The notes below the pieces were generated by a model. The model had not been told where the DNA came from, ran no database searches, and worked only from the letters and a program-made list of their open reading frames with translations. From assembly GCA_963719345.1 (NCBI GenBank), contig CAVRCA010000003.1, forward strand, positions 248,001-312,000: a DNA stretch of 64,000 bases. Reading direction: 5' to 3'. This stretch comes from CAVRCA01 sp963719345. Lineage in GTDB: Bacteria; Pseudomonadota; Alphaproteobacteria; Acetobacterales; Acetobacteraceae. Shown here one piece after another: positions 1-8,100 of the stretch (its first letter is position 1; each line of letters begins with the position of its first letter). A program made the position numbers and the translations under genes.

Positions 1-186
1 GCTGAAGCCATCGTGCTCCAGCACCGGCACCCGACCGAACGGGTGGCGCGCCAGATGTTCCGGCGAGCGGAACGTGCCGGGAGCCACCGGCGCCAGACGA
101 TAGGGCGCGCGCTTTTCCTCCAGCGTCGCGAGCACGGCCCGCCCGAACGGGCTGCCGGGAATGCTGTGGACGACGAATTCGGACAT
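1..186 (-). CDS. Glutathione S-transferase family protein, N-terminal part (runs off the window)
   Basis: The gene starts at an ATG at 186 and reads leftwards off the window edge, so only about 62 residues are seen. They form the thioredoxin-like N-terminal half of a glutathione transferase: a first beta strand, an SPFGRAVL helix start where GSTs carry the glutathione-activating residue, then the RHPFGRVPVLEHDGF segment, which matches the cis-proline and following strand (N-P-x-G-x-V-P-x-L in the family). The substrate cannot be told, and conjugation or a reductase role are both possible. It lies 88 bp from the tRNA-Arg gene and points away from it. Confidence 0.75.
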   Translation of the reverse strand, partial: MSEFVVHSIPGSPFGRAVLATLEEKRAPYRLAPVAPGTFRSPEHLARHPFGRVPVLEHDGFS

Positions 187-274
187 GAGGTTTCCCCGGT
201 CAGGACTGTCGGCCAGCCCCCGCCAAGCCGTTCGGCGTGCCCCGCCGCTTCTTCCAGGCAGTGTCAGGGGAACG

Positions 275-351
275 TGGCGCGCCCGAGAAGATTCGAACTC
301 CTAACCCCCAGATCCGTAGTCTGGTGCTCTATCCAATTGAGCTACGGGCGC
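275..351 (-). tRNA. tRNA-Arg (anticodon ACG)
   Basis: The minus strand folds into a complete cloverleaf. The acceptor stem GCGCCCG (351-345) pairs with CGGGCGC (285-279), followed by discriminator G and an encoded CCA at 277-275. The anticodon stem CCAGA/TCTGG holds a seven-base loop CTACGGA with anticodon ACG, the arginine tRNA whose first base is deaminated to inosine to read CGU, CGC and CGA. The T arm has the usual TTCGAAT loop. It stands alone between the GST gene and the toxin-antitoxin pair. Confidence 0.96.
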
Positions 352-420
352 CGCCGAGGGCGGGGATGTAGCGGATGCACCGCGGCCCGGCAAGCCACCC
401 CGGATTAAGCGGATACGGAA

Positions 421-837
421 TCAGGTGCTCGGGAGCAGCGTCACGCCCTCGGGCTGTGCCGCGGCGATCAGCTGCTTATCTGAAGTCGCCAGCGGCAGAC
501 TACGCCGCCGGGCGAGCTCGAGATAAGCAGCATCGTAAGCAGTGATCCGATGCCGTTGGGCCAATTGCGCGGTTACGGTCCAGATTCGGAGTGTCGTCTC
601 GTCGTCAATGCTGATTGGCAAATCCTGAAGAAAACCGGCCAGGCGTTCCCGGGTGGCCACGTCGATCCGGCCGCGCCGCTCCGCCGTCAGCAGTCCGTTG
701 AGCGCCTCAATTGGCCAAAGCTGCGGCACGACGGCACCGGTCTCGGCGACACGGTCCAACAGGTCCATCACGGCCGCAGTCTGCTCGTCCTCGAAGCACC
801 ATGCGAGAGCGACGGAGTTATCGATTACGAGGCTCAT
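421..837 (-). CDS. vapC: PIN-domain ribonuclease toxin (VapC family)
   Basis: A 138-residue PIN-domain protein of typical VapC length. The acidic residues that bind the catalytic magnesium are in place: D6 in the opening VIDNSVA, E44 in WPIEALN, D102 in AYDAAYLELA and D120 in ATSDKQL. VapC toxins cut specific RNAs, often initiator tRNA or 23S rRNA, when freed from their antitoxin. The start ATG overlaps the stop of the antitoxin gene by 4 bp (ATGA), as usual for co-translated toxin-antitoxin pairs. The RNA target cannot be predicted. It could equally be filed as a type II toxin without the vapC name. Confidence 0.88.
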   Translation of the reverse strand: MSLVIDNSVALAWCFEDEQTAAVMDLLDRVAETGAVVPQLWPIEALNGLLTAERRGRIDVATRERLAGFLQDLPISIDDETTLRIWTVTAQLAQRHRITAYDAAYLELARRRSLPLATSDKQLIAAAQPEGVTLLPST

Positions 838-1076
838 CGTCGCCCTTCGCTGATCAGCTCCCGCAGCGAGAGATCCCCAAGCGTCTGGCCCTTGCTGAAC
901 GTGCGCAGTCCAGCCGCAGCGCGCCTTGCCTTGCTGCGATCGATGCCGGCCTCCGCCCGGACCAGCCTCGCAACCGGCTTGCCGCGACGGGTGATCAGAA
1001 CCTCGCCCCCCTCCTCGACTTCATCGAGCAAAGCAGTCAGGCGATTTTTGGCCTCGAACACTCCGACAGTATGCAC
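834..1076 (-). CDS. vapB: Antitoxin, Phd/YefM (VapB-like) family
   Basis: An 80-residue antitoxin with the Phd/YefM N-terminal DNA-binding fold: HTVGVFEAKNRLTALLDEVEEG, then the ITRRGKPVARLV strand. The C-terminal tail would wrap the toxin. I place the start at GTG 1076 because GGAGGGG lies five to six bases ahead of it and the family usually begins at this point. An in-frame ATG at 1088 and GTG at 1115 would add 4 or 13 residues but have no Shine-Dalgarno, and they would put the CTAGATAG repeats inside the gene. It is the first gene of the pair and probably represses its own promoter together with the toxin. Confidence 0.85.
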   Translation of the reverse strand: MHTVGVFEAKNRLTALLDEVEEGGEVLITRRGKPVARLVRAEAGIDRSKARRAAAGLRTFSKGQTLGDLSLRELISEGRR

Positions 1077-1092
1077 CTGCCCCTCCATCTGG

Positions 1093-1112
1093 CTAGATAG
1101 ATAGCTAGATAG
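1093..1112. promoter_or_regulatory. Direct CTAGATAG repeats, candidate antitoxin operator
   Basis: Two exact copies of CTAGATAG (1093-1100 and 1105-1112) are separated by ATAG, giving a 12-bp period just upstream of the antitoxin start. Phd/YefM-type antitoxins bind short repeated sites over their own promoter. CTAG is rare in bacterial DNA, so two copies here are notable. The operator role is inferred from position. Confidence 0.45.
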
Positions 1113-1187
1113 CACAGGGCTCTGCCGGGCGTCACTTATCTCTCAAGGCCAAAGTCCGCCTCGCCCGGCCTTTCTCAGCCAAGTCGG

Positions 1188-2300
1188 CTAAGCAGCAAGC
1201 TTGTCCAGCTCCCGCAAGATCGACTCGCCCATAACTCCGGTGCCGACCTTGGCGGTGCCCGGCGCCATGATGTCGGCGGTGCGCAGGCCGCTCGCGAGCA
1301 CCTTGCTGCACGCGCGCTCGATCAGCGCGGCCTCCTCCGCCATCTCGAACGAGTAGCGCAGCAGCATCGCAAAGCTCAGGATCTGCGCCAGCGGGTTGGC
1401 GATCCCCTTGCCGGCGATGTCGGGCGCGCTGCCATGGATCGGCTCATACAGCGCACGCCGGCGCCCGGACGAATCCGGCGCTCCGAGGGTTGCCGAGGGC
1501 AGCATGCCAAGGCTGCCGGTCAGCATGGAGGCGAGATCGGACAGCAGGTCGCCAAAGATGTTGCTTGTGACGATCACGTCGAACTGGCGCGGATTGCGCA
1601 CCAGCTGCATCGCGCAATTGTCGGCGTACATGTGCGACAGAGAAATATCGGAGAACTCGCGCTGGTGCAGGTCAGTGACCACGCGACGCCAGAACAGCCC
1701 GCTCTGCATCACATTGGCCTTCTCGACGCTGGTGACGCGGCGCTGGCGTTGGCGCGCCAGCTCGAAGCCGACCCGCGCGACCCGCTCGATCTCCGCCGTC
1801 GTGTAGGATTCGGTATCGAACCCACGCTCCTGGCCGTTCGCCAGCCGCTCGACGCCGCGCGGCTCGCCGAAATAGATCCCCCCGGTGCTCTCGCGCACGA
1901 TCATCAGGTCGAGCCCGCGCACCACGTCCGGCTTGAGCGTGCTCGCGTCCACCAGCGGATCAAGCACCGTCGCCGGGCGCAGGTTCGCGAACAGGTCGAG
2001 CTGCTTACGCAACGACAGGATGGCAAGCTCGGGCCGCTTGTCGAAGCCGAGCGCATCCCATTTCGGGCCGCCGACGGCGCCGAACAGGATCGCGTCGGCC
2101 TCGCGGGCGCGTTCCAGGGTTTGCTCGGTGATCGATACGCCGCGCGCGTCGAGCGAAGCGCCGCCGACCAAGTCCTCGGCAATATCGAACCGGACCTTTC
2201 GCCGCCGATCCATCCAGTCGATGACCCGACGCACCTCGCGCATCACCTCGGGGCCGATGCCGTCGCCCGGCAGGATCAGAAGTTTCTTGTTTGCGGCCAT
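1188..2300 (-). CDS. leuB: 3-isopropylmalate dehydrogenase
   Basis: This 370-residue protein oxidises and decarboxylates 3-isopropylmalate with NAD+, the third leucine-specific step. It has the family opening LLILPGDGIGPEV, the substrate arginines in AILSLRKQLDLFANLRPA, the IYFGEPRG strand, the SVEKANVMQSG catalytic lysine region and the YEPIHGSAPDIAGKG cofactor loop, at normal full length. It is the last gene of leuC-leuD-leuB and follows leuD by 24 bp. No attenuator or leader peptide was recognised, so the operon is probably transcribed together with the ribosomal genes upstream. Confidence 0.97.
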   Translation of the reverse strand: MAANKKLLILPGDGIGPEVMREVRRVIDWMDRRRKVRFDIAEDLVGGASLDARGVSITEQTLERAREADAILFGAVGGPKWDALGFDKRPELAILSLRKQLDLFANLRPATVLDPLVDASTLKPDVVRGLDLMIVRESTGGIYFGEPRGVERLANGQERGFDTESYTTAEIERVARVGFELARQRQRRVTSVEKANVMQSGLFWRRVVTDLHQREFSDISLSHMYADNCAMQLVRNPRQFDVIVTSNIFGDLLSDLASMLTGSLGMLPSATLGAPDSSGRRRALYEPIHGSAPDIAGKGIANPLAQILSFAMLLRYSFEMAEEAALIERACSKVLASGLRTADIMAPGTAKVGTGVMGESILRELDKLAA

Positions 2301-2324
2301 CTGGCCCTCCTTGCGACGCGGCGC

Positions 2325-2948
2325 CTAGACCGCGTCGATCGACGGCAACCAGGAATGGGTGTGCGACCGCTGCCGCTCATACCCTTCGATTTTCGGTGCG
2401 TGCTGCATCGTCTGGCCGATGTCGTCGAGCCCATTGAGCAGCAGATGCTTGCGGAACGGGTCGATCTCGAACGGGATTTCCTCGCCATTCGGCCGGATGA
2501 CCACTTGGCGCGCAAGGTCGACGGTGAGCCGCGCATTTCCGCCGAGTTGCGCGTCCTCCATCAGTTGGTCGCACACCGCGCGCGGCAGCCGGACGGGGAG
2601 GATACCGTTCTTGAAGCAATTGGTATGGAAAATATCGGCAAAATCCGGCGCGATCACGCAGCGGATGCCGAAATCGAGCAGCGCCCAGGGCGCGTGCTCG
2701 CGCGACGAGCCGCAGCCGAAGTTCTCGTGCGCGATCAGGATCTGCGCCTGCCGGTACGGCTCCTGGTTCAGCACGAAATCCGGCTTTTCTTGGCCCTGCC
2801 CGTCGTAGCGGAGCGTGTCGAACAGATGGACGCCGAGCCCGCTGCGCTTGATCGTCTTGAGAAAGCGCGCGGGAATGATCTTGTCGGTATCGACGTTCGC
2901 CAATGGCAGCGGTGCGGCCGGCGCGGTCAGCGTCGTGAATGGTTCCAT
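2325..2948 (-). CDS. leuD: 3-isopropylmalate dehydratase small subunit
   Basis: A 207-residue swivelling-domain subunit that pairs with LeuC to isomerise 2-isopropylmalate to 3-isopropylmalate. Hallmarks are the PLPLANVDTDKIIPARFLK opening, the substrate-binding FGCGSSREHAPWAL loop near residue 80, and NCFKNGILPV. The length is usual for the proteobacterial type. It starts 13 bp after leuC, so the two subunits are probably made together. Confidence 0.97.
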   Translation of the reverse strand: MEPFTTLTAPAAPLPLANVDTDKIIPARFLKTIKRSGLGVHLFDTLRYDGQGQEKPDFVLNQEPYRQAQILIAHENFGCGSSREHAPWALLDFGIRCVIAPDFADIFHTNCFKNGILPVRLPRAVCDQLMEDAQLGGNARLTVDLARQVVIRPNGEEIPFEIDPFRKHLLLNGLDDIGQTMQHAPKIEGYERQRSHTHSWLPSIDAV

Positions 2949-2961
2949 GCTCGCCGCCTCC

Positions 2962-4377
2962 TCAGCCCAACTGCCGTACGTCGGCCAGGTGCCCCGTCAC
3001 CGCCGCCGCCGCCGCCATGCTGGGCGACAGCAGATGCGTCCGCCCGCCCGGCCCCTGGCGGCCCTCGAAATTGCGGTTCGACGTGCTGGCGCAGCGCTGG
3101 CCGGGCGTCAGCTTGTCGGGGTTCATGCCCAGGCACATCGAGCAACCCGCCTCGCGCCACTCGAACCCGGCCTCGGTGAGCACGCGGTCGAGCCCCTCCG
3201 CTTCCGCCTCCTGCTTGACGATGCCGGAGCCCGGCACCACCAGCGCCCGCACTCCGGGCGCGACCTTGCGGCCCTGGGCAATTTTGGCGGCGGCGCGGAT
3301 GTCCTCGATGCGGCCGTTGGTGCAGGAGCCGATGAATACCACGTCCACCTTCACATCCTCGAGCCTCTGCCCGGGCGTCAGGCCCATGTATTCGATCATG
3401 CGTTGCGCTTGCGCGCGCGCCGCTTCGTCGTCGATCGCCGCCGGGTCGGGCACCGCGCTGGTGATCGGCAGCACCGCCTCGGGACTGGTGCCCCACGTCA
3501 CCATCGGTGCGATTTTTTCGGCATCCAGCCGAACGGTCTTGTCGTAGACCGCGCCCGGGTCGGTGGGTAGCGTGCGCCAGAACGCCACCGCATGGTCGAA
3601 CGCCTCGCCTTTCGGCGAATACGGCCGCCCCCGAAGATACTCGAACGTGGTCTCGTCGGGCGCGATCAGGCCGGCACGCGCGCCCGCCTCGATCGACATG
3701 TTGCAGACCGTCAGTCGCCCGGCCATGTCGAGCCCGCGAAGCGCCTCGCCGGCGAACTCGATCACGTGCCCGTTGCCGCCCGCCGTGCCGATCTCGCCGA
3801 TGATCGCGAGCACGAGATCTTTTGCCGTGGTGCCGAACGGCAGCGCGCCGTTCACCTCGACCAGCATGTTCTTCGATTTCTTCTGCAACAACGTCTGCGT
3901 CGCCAGCACGTGCTCCACCTCGGAGGTGCCGATGCCGAACGCGAGCGCCCCGACCGCTCCATGCGTCGAGGTATGGCTGTCGCCACATACGATGGTCATG
4001 CCGGGCAGGGTGATGCCCTGCTCGGGGCCGATGATGTGGACGATGCCCTGCCGAGCGTCGAGCACCGGGAAGTAGGGCACGCCGAACTCGGCGACGTTGC
4101 GCTCCAGCGTCTCGACCTGGATGCGGCTGTCCTCCTCCTTGATGCCGGAGCGCCGATCGGGCGTGGTCGCGATGTTGTGGTCGACGACCGCGATCGTGGC
4201 GTCCGGCCGCCGGACACGCCGGCCAGCCATGCGCAGCCCCTCGAACGCTTGCGGGCTGGTCACTTCATGGACGAGGTGGCGGTCGATGTAGAGAACGCAG
4301 GTGCCGTCCGGGAGCCGCTCGACCACGTGGCCGTCGAAAATCTTGTCGTAGAGCGTGCGCGGGGTCGTGCCCGACAT
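2962..4377 (-). CDS. leuC: 3-isopropylmalate dehydratase large subunit
   Basis: A 471-residue aconitase-family protein that carries the [4Fe-4S] cluster of isopropylmalate isomerase. The three ligand cysteines are C352 in IGSCTNGR, and C412 and C415 in GCSMCLGMNP. The CGDSHTSTHGAVGALAFGIG segment near residue 131 is also characteristic. It is the first leu gene. About 174 bp with two palindromes separate it from rplS upstream. Confidence 0.97.
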   Translation of the reverse strand: MSGTTPRTLYDKIFDGHVVERLPDGTCVLYIDRHLVHEVTSPQAFEGLRMAGRRVRRPDATIAVVDHNIATTPDRRSGIKEEDSRIQVETLERNVAEFGVPYFPVLDARQGIVHIIGPEQGITLPGMTIVCGDSHTSTHGAVGALAFGIGTSEVEHVLATQTLLQKKSKNMLVEVNGALPFGTTAKDLVLAIIGEIGTAGGNGHVIEFAGEALRGLDMAGRLTVCNMSIEAGARAGLIAPDETTFEYLRGRPYSPKGEAFDHAVAFWRTLPTDPGAVYDKTVRLDAEKIAPMVTWGTSPEAVLPITSAVPDPAAIDDEAARAQAQRMIEYMGLTPGQRLEDVKVDVVFIGSCTNGRIEDIRAAAKIAQGRKVAPGVRALVVPGSGIVKQEAEAEGLDRVLTEAGFEWREAGCSMCLGMNPDKLTPGQRCASTSNRNFEGRQGPGGRTHLLSPSMAAAAAVTGHLADVRQLG

Positions 4378-4448
4378 CGGTCAGTTCCTCTCCTGCATTT
4401 TAGCCGTCCTGCTTGACTTCATTGCTGTCCCATTTGCCGGCATCGTCA

Positions 4449-4468
4449 TGCCCGGACATGTCCGGGCA
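4449..4468. repeat. Perfect 20-bp palindrome (REP-like) between rplS and leuC
   Basis: TGCCCGGACA is followed directly by its reverse complement TGTCCGGGCA, within a CGTCATGCCCGG context. The same GTCATGCCCGG...CCGGGCATGAC theme recurs elsewhere in this window, as expected for a dispersed REP-type element. It could form a hairpin in the rplS-leuC mRNA and modulate expression between the two genes, but there is no T tract. Confidence 0.6.
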
Positions 4469-4501
4469 ACCATCCCAGGTTCTGCCAGGCGAGCAGGATG
4501 G

Positions 4502-4524
4502 ATTGCCGGAACAAGTCCGGCAAT
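4502..4524. repeat. REP-like inverted repeat between rplS and leuC
   Basis: ATTGCCGGA (4502-4510) and TCCGGCAAT (4516-4524) form a 9-bp stem around a five-base loop, followed by GACGG. Together with the palindrome at 4449 it makes a double hairpin in the leader of leuC. Confidence 0.55.
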
Positions 4525-4551
4525 GACGGCGGGGACGGATCCAGCCGAAAA

Positions 4552-4956
4552 CTACTCGGCGGCGGCGGGCTCTGGCGCGGGCTCGGCGCCCGGCACGGTG
4601 CGGGCCTTCTCCGCGATGCGCGCCGACTTGCCGCTGCGACCGCGCAGATAATAGAGCTTGGCCCGGCGCACGTCGCCGCGACGCACCACCGCGATCTCGG
4701 CGATGATCGGGGAATAGAGCGGAAAGACGCGCTCGACCCCCTCGCCGTAGCTGATCTTGCGCACGGTGAAATTGCTGTTCAGTCCCTTGTTGGAGCGGGC
4801 AATGCACACGCCCTCGAAGTTCTGCACCCGGGTGCGCTCGCCCTCGACCACCCGCACCGCAACCCGCAGCGTGTCGCCGGGCACGAAGGCAGGGATCGTC
4901 CGGTTGGCCGTCAACCGGGCGACCTGGTCCGCCTCGAATTGCTGGAGAATGTTCAT
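4552..4956 (-). CDS. rplS: 50S ribosomal protein L19
   Basis: A 134-residue L19 that sits at the 30S-50S interface. Typical segments are IPAFVPGDTLRVAVRVVEGERTR..FEGVCIAR, SNFTVRKISYGEGVERVFPLYSP and VVRRGDVRRAKLYYLR. A 20-residue Ala/Pro/Glu tail beyond the core is common in alphaproteobacteria. The start ATG is at 4956, 23 bp after trmD. It closes the rpsP-rimM-trmD-rplS operon. Confidence 0.97.
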   Translation of the reverse strand: MNILQQFEADQVARLTANRTIPAFVPGDTLRVAVRVVEGERTRVQNFEGVCIARSNKGLNSNFTVRKISYGEGVERVFPLYSPIIAEIAVVRRGDVRRAKLYYLRGRSGKSARIAEKARTVPGAEPAPEPAAAE

Positions 4957-4979
4957 CGCCTGTCCTTTCCTGAAAATCC

Positions 4980-5696
4980 CTACGGCGCGGCCGCGCCCGG
5001 CATGACGGCACCTTCGGGCCGATAGGCCGCCCACAAATCGGGCCGCCGCTCCCGCGTGACGCGCTCCGCCTCGGCGCGCCGCCAGCCGGCGACCGCCGCG
5101 TGATGCCCCGACAGCAGCACCTCGGGCACACGGCGCCCCTGCCACTCGGCCGGGCGCGTGTACTGCGGGTATTCGAGCAATCCGCCGGAAAAACTCTCCT
5201 CCTCGGCGCTCGCCGCCGCGCCCATCACGCCGGGCAGCAGCCGGACGCAGGCATCCAGCAGCACCAACGCCGCCGGCTCGCCCCCCGAGAGCACGTAGTC
5301 GCCGATGCTGATCTCCTCGAGGCCGCGCGCCTCGATCACCCGCTGGTCGACGCCCTCGTAGCGGCCGCAGAGCAGCACCACTCCAGGTCCGGCCGCGAGC
5401 CGTCGCGCATCGGTCTGAGCGAACCGTCGGCCCCGCGGTGTGAGAAACAGCATCGGTCGTCCGTCCGCCGCCTGCGCGAGCCCCGAATCCACCACGTCCG
5501 GGCGCAGCACCATGCCGACGCCGCCGCCGAACGGGGTGTCGTCGACGCTGCGATGCCGGTCGGTCGCGAAGTCGCGGATATCGACCGCCTCCAGCGACCA
5601 GCGCCCGACCTGCAGCGAACGCCCGGCCAGCGAGTGACCGAGCGGACCCGGAAACATTTCTGGAAACAGGCTCAGCACGGTGGCGCGCCAGCTCAT
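4980..5696 (-). CDS. trmD: tRNA (guanine-37-N1)-methyltransferase
   Basis: A 238-residue SPOUT-class enzyme that methylates G37 next to the anticodon of tRNAs reading CNN codons and so prevents +1 frameshifting. It has the opening RATVLSLFPEMFPGPLGHSL, the GGGVGMVLRPDVV loop and the knotted SAM pocket LLCGRYEGVDQRV...IGDYVLSGGEPAALVLLDA. Its start overlaps the end of rimM by 4 bp, so translation is coupled. The gene appears intact. Confidence 0.97.
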   Translation of the reverse strand: MSWRATVLSLFPEMFPGPLGHSLAGRSLQVGRWSLEAVDIRDFATDRHRSVDDTPFGGGVGMVLRPDVVDSGLAQAADGRPMLFLTPRGRRFAQTDARRLAAGPGVVLLCGRYEGVDQRVIEARGLEEISIGDYVLSGGEPAALVLLDACVRLLPGVMGAAASAEEESFSGGLLEYPQYTRPAEWQGRRVPEVLLSGHHAAVAGWRRAEAERVTRERRPDLWAAYRPEGAVMPGAAAP

Positions 5697-6232
5697 CCCG
5701 CCACCCGCGCCGGTTCGGCGGCGACCACCTCGTCGGGCGACACCACCGCGATCCGGCCGGCCGCCACGTCCACCTCGGGAACGGCGGCGCGGGTGAACGG
5801 CACCAGCAACGCCGGCGCGCCGTCCCGGTCGATCTCCAGGCTGGCCCCGGCACCGTAATCATGGACCGCCGAGACCCGGCCCAAAGCCTCTCCCGCTGGA
5901 TCGAAGGCGGCCAGGCCGACCAGGTCTGCCAAATAGAACTCGTCGGCCTCGGGCGACGGCAGGCGCGCGCGGTCGAGGTACAGGCGCGTGTTGGTCAGCC
6001 GCTCCGCCGCATCCCGATCGGCGATCGGCACCCGCCGCCCTTCGACAAGTTCGGTGAGCTCGGCCACGCCCTCGCCCCGCCAGCGCAGCGCGAACCGGCG
6101 GCCACGGTCGTCCGACAGCGGACCGTAGGCAGCGAGGTCCGGCGGGCTGGCGGTGTAGCTCACGACGCGCAGCAAGCCGCGGACGCCGTGCGGCCGGCCC
6201 ACCACGCCCATCAGGATGCGCCGCTCGGCCAC
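5693..6232 (-). CDS. rimM: 16S rRNA maturation factor RimM
   Basis: A 179-residue protein that binds S19 and helps mature the 30S head. The N-terminal RimM barrel begins ILMGVVGRPHGVRGLLRVVSYT. The C-terminal PRC barrel has EFYLADLVGLAAFD...VPFTRAAVPEVDVAAGRI. It lies between rpsP (10 bp upstream) and trmD (4-bp overlap), the standard position. Confidence 0.95.
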   Translation of the reverse strand: MAERRILMGVVGRPHGVRGLLRVVSYTASPPDLAAYGPLSDDRGRRFALRWRGEGVAELTELVEGRRVPIADRDAAERLTNTRLYLDRARLPSPEADEFYLADLVGLAAFDPAGEALGRVSAVHDYGAGASLEIDRDGAPALLVPFTRAAVPEVDVAAGRIAVVSPDEVVAAEPARVAG

Positions 6233-6242
6233 CGGGCTCCCG

Positions 6243-6578
6243 TCAGGCCGCCGCGGCGGCGCGGGCGCGCTCCTGCGCCTTCTTCTTCGGCGCCGACTTC
6301 ACCGGCTGCTCGCCATATTGCGGCATCGGCACCAGCCCGGCGCGGCCAAGGAACCGCGCCACCCGATCGGTGGCGACCGCCCCCTGGTCCATCCAGTACT
6401 GGACCCGCTCCTCTTCCAGCCGCACCCGCTCGGCGTGCTCGGCCGGCAGCATCGGGTTGTAGCTGCCAAGCTTTTCGAGGAACCGCCCGTCGCGCGGACT
6501 GCGGCTGTCGGCCACCACGATGTGGTAGTACGGGCGCTTCTTCGCCCCTGCACGGGCAAGGCGGATTTTCAGACCCAA
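6243..6578 (-). CDS. rpsP: 30S ribosomal protein S16 (TTG start)
   Basis: Ribosomal protein S16, 111 residues from the chosen start. The core GLKIRLARAGAKKRPYYHIVVADSR and FLEKLGSYNPM are unmistakable, and the tail is rich in Ala, Lys and Arg. No ATG lies near the family N-terminus. A TTG at 6578 gives the expected first residues M-G-L-K-I and has GGGAG about eight bases ahead, so I take it as the start. A TTG at 6602 would add eight unconserved residues. Confidence 0.95.
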   Translation of the reverse strand: MGLKIRLARAGAKKRPYYHIVVADSRSPRDGRFLEKLGSYNPMLPAEHAERVRLEEERVQYWMDQGAVATDRVARFLGRAGLVPMPQYGEQPVKSAPKKKAQERARAAAAA

Positions 6579-6657
6579 AGCTTCAGTCTCCCATAAAGAC
6601 AATCGTCACGGCCGCACTTGATCCGGCCATCCCTGCCGCCGCGCCCTGCCGCCGTGG

Positions 6658-6680
6658 ATGCCCGAACCAAGTCCGGGCAT
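6658..6680. repeat. REP-like inverted repeat between ffh and rpsP
   Basis: ATGCCCG (6658-6664) pairs with CGGGCAT (6674-6680) across a nine-base loop, then GACG follows. It is the same family as the repeats at 4449 and 56891. It lies in the 133-bp gap between ffh and rpsP on the transcribed strand of both genes. Confidence 0.5.
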
Positions 6681-6711
6681 GACGAAAGGGGCTGCGGCCG
6701 TCACCGGGCCG

Positions 6712-8100
6712 TCAGAATCCCCGGCCACCCCGTTGCTGCTGCGCCATGCCCTTCGGCATCAGCGCCGACAGGCCGTGCCGCATCAGCCCCTTCTGGCCGA
6801 GCTTGTTCATCCGCTTCATCATCGTCGACATGTCGTCGAACTGCTTGAGCAGCCGGTTCACCTCCTGCACCGAGGTGCCGGAGCCGGCGGCGATGCGCTT
6901 CTTGCGGCTCGCCTTGATGATATCCGGCGTCCGCCGCTCCTTGCGCGTCATCGAGCCGATGATCGCCGACTGCCGCTTGAGGATGGTGGTGTCGAGGTTG
7001 GCGTCCTCGAGCTGCGCCTTCATCTTGCCGAGGCCGGGGAGCATCCCGAGGATGCCCGAAAGGCTGCCCATCTTGTTGATCTGCTTGAGCTGGCTCGCGT
7101 AGTCCTCGAGGTCGAACTTGCCCTTCGCCATCTTGCGAGCAAGTCTTTCCGCTTCTTCCTCATCGACCGTCTCGGAGGCTTTCTCCACCAATCCGACGAT
7201 GTCGCCCATGCCGAGGATGCGGCCGGCCACCCGCTCGGGGTGAAAATCCTCCAGCCCATCGAGCTTTTCGGAGACGCCGGTGAGCTTGATCGGCGCGCCG
7301 GTGATCGCCCGCATCGACAGGGCAGCGCCGCCGCGGGCGTCGCCGTCCATCCGGGTCATCACGATGCCGGTGACGCCGAGCGCGTCGTTGAACGCTTTTG
7401 CCGTGTTGACCGCGTCCTGGCCGGTCATCGCGTCGACCACCAGCAGGGTCTCGACCGGGTTGGTGGCGGCGCGGATCTCGGCCACTTCCGCCATCAGTTC
7501 CTGGTTGATCGACAGCCGCCCGGCGGTGTCGAGGATCACCACGTCGAAACCCTCGCGGCGGCCCGCCTCCATGGCGCGCCGGGCGATCTGCACGGGCGTC
7601 TCGCCGGCGACGATCGGCAGGCTCGGCACCCCCGCGCGCTCGGCGAGCTGGGCCAGTTGGAGCTGCGCCGCCGGGCGCTGGGTGTCGAGGCTCGCCAGCA
7701 GCACCCGCCGCCGCAGCCGCTCGCGCAGGCGCAGCCCGAGCTTGCCCGCCGTCGTCGTCTTGCCCGAGCCCTGCAGCCCGACCATCAGCATCGGGATCGG
7801 CGCCGGCGCGTTGAGGTTGAGCGGAACCGCCCCCGCCCCCCCGAGCTGCTCGATCATCACGTCGTTGACGATCTTGACCACCTGCTGGCCGGGGCTGACG
7901 CTGTCCAGCACCTCGGTGCCGACCGCGCGCTCGCGCACCTTGGCGACGAATTCGCGCACCACCGGCAGCGCCACGTCAGCGTCGAGCAGGGCGAGCCGCA
8001 CCTCGCGTAGCGCCTCGTTGACGTCGGCCTCGGACAGCGCGCCGCGACCGCGCAGCCGGTCGAACACTCCGGATAACTTGTCGGACAGCGCCTCGAACAC
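6712..8100 (-). CDS. ffh: Signal recognition particle protein (SRP54 GTPase)
   Basis: A 462-residue Ffh that binds 4.5S RNA and signal sequences and delivers ribosomes to FtsY at the inner membrane. The N domain is followed by the G domain with GLQGSGKTTTAGKLG, DTQRPAAQLQL, LDTAGRLSINQEL and TRMDGDARGGAALS. The methionine-rich M domain (about residue 300 onward) contains GSGTSVQEVNRLLKQF, the RNA-binding stretch. The start is GTG at 8100. It heads the run to rpsP-rimM-trmD-rplS-leuCDB. Confidence 0.97.
   Translation of the reverse strand: MFEALSDKLSGVFDRLRGRGALSEADVNEALREVRLALLDADVALPVVREFVAKVRERAVGTEVLDSVSPGQQVVKIVNDVMIEQLGGAGAVPLNLNAPAPIPMLMVGLQGSGKTTTAGKLGLRLRERLRRRVLLASLDTQRPAAQLQLAQLAERAGVPSLPIVAGETPVQIARRAMEAGRREGFDVVILDTAGRLSINQELMAEVAEIRAATNPVETLLVVDAMTGQDAVNTAKAFNDALGVTGIVMTRMDGDARGGAALSMRAITGAPIKLTGVSEKLDGLEDFHPERVAGRILGMGDIVGLVEKASETVDEEEAERLARKMAKGKFDLEDYASQLKQINKMGSLSGILGMLPGLGKMKAQLEDANLDTTILKRQSAIIGSMTRKERRTPDIIKASRKKRIAAGSGTSVQEVNRLLKQFDDMSTMMKRMNKLGQKGLMRHGLSALMPKGMAQQQRGGRGF

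Noticed and set aside
1434..3179. Long plus-strand ORF of 581 codons opposite leuB and leuD
   Set aside because: It is the antisense of two well-conserved genes. High GC leaves few stops in the opposite frame, and the translation has no domain features.
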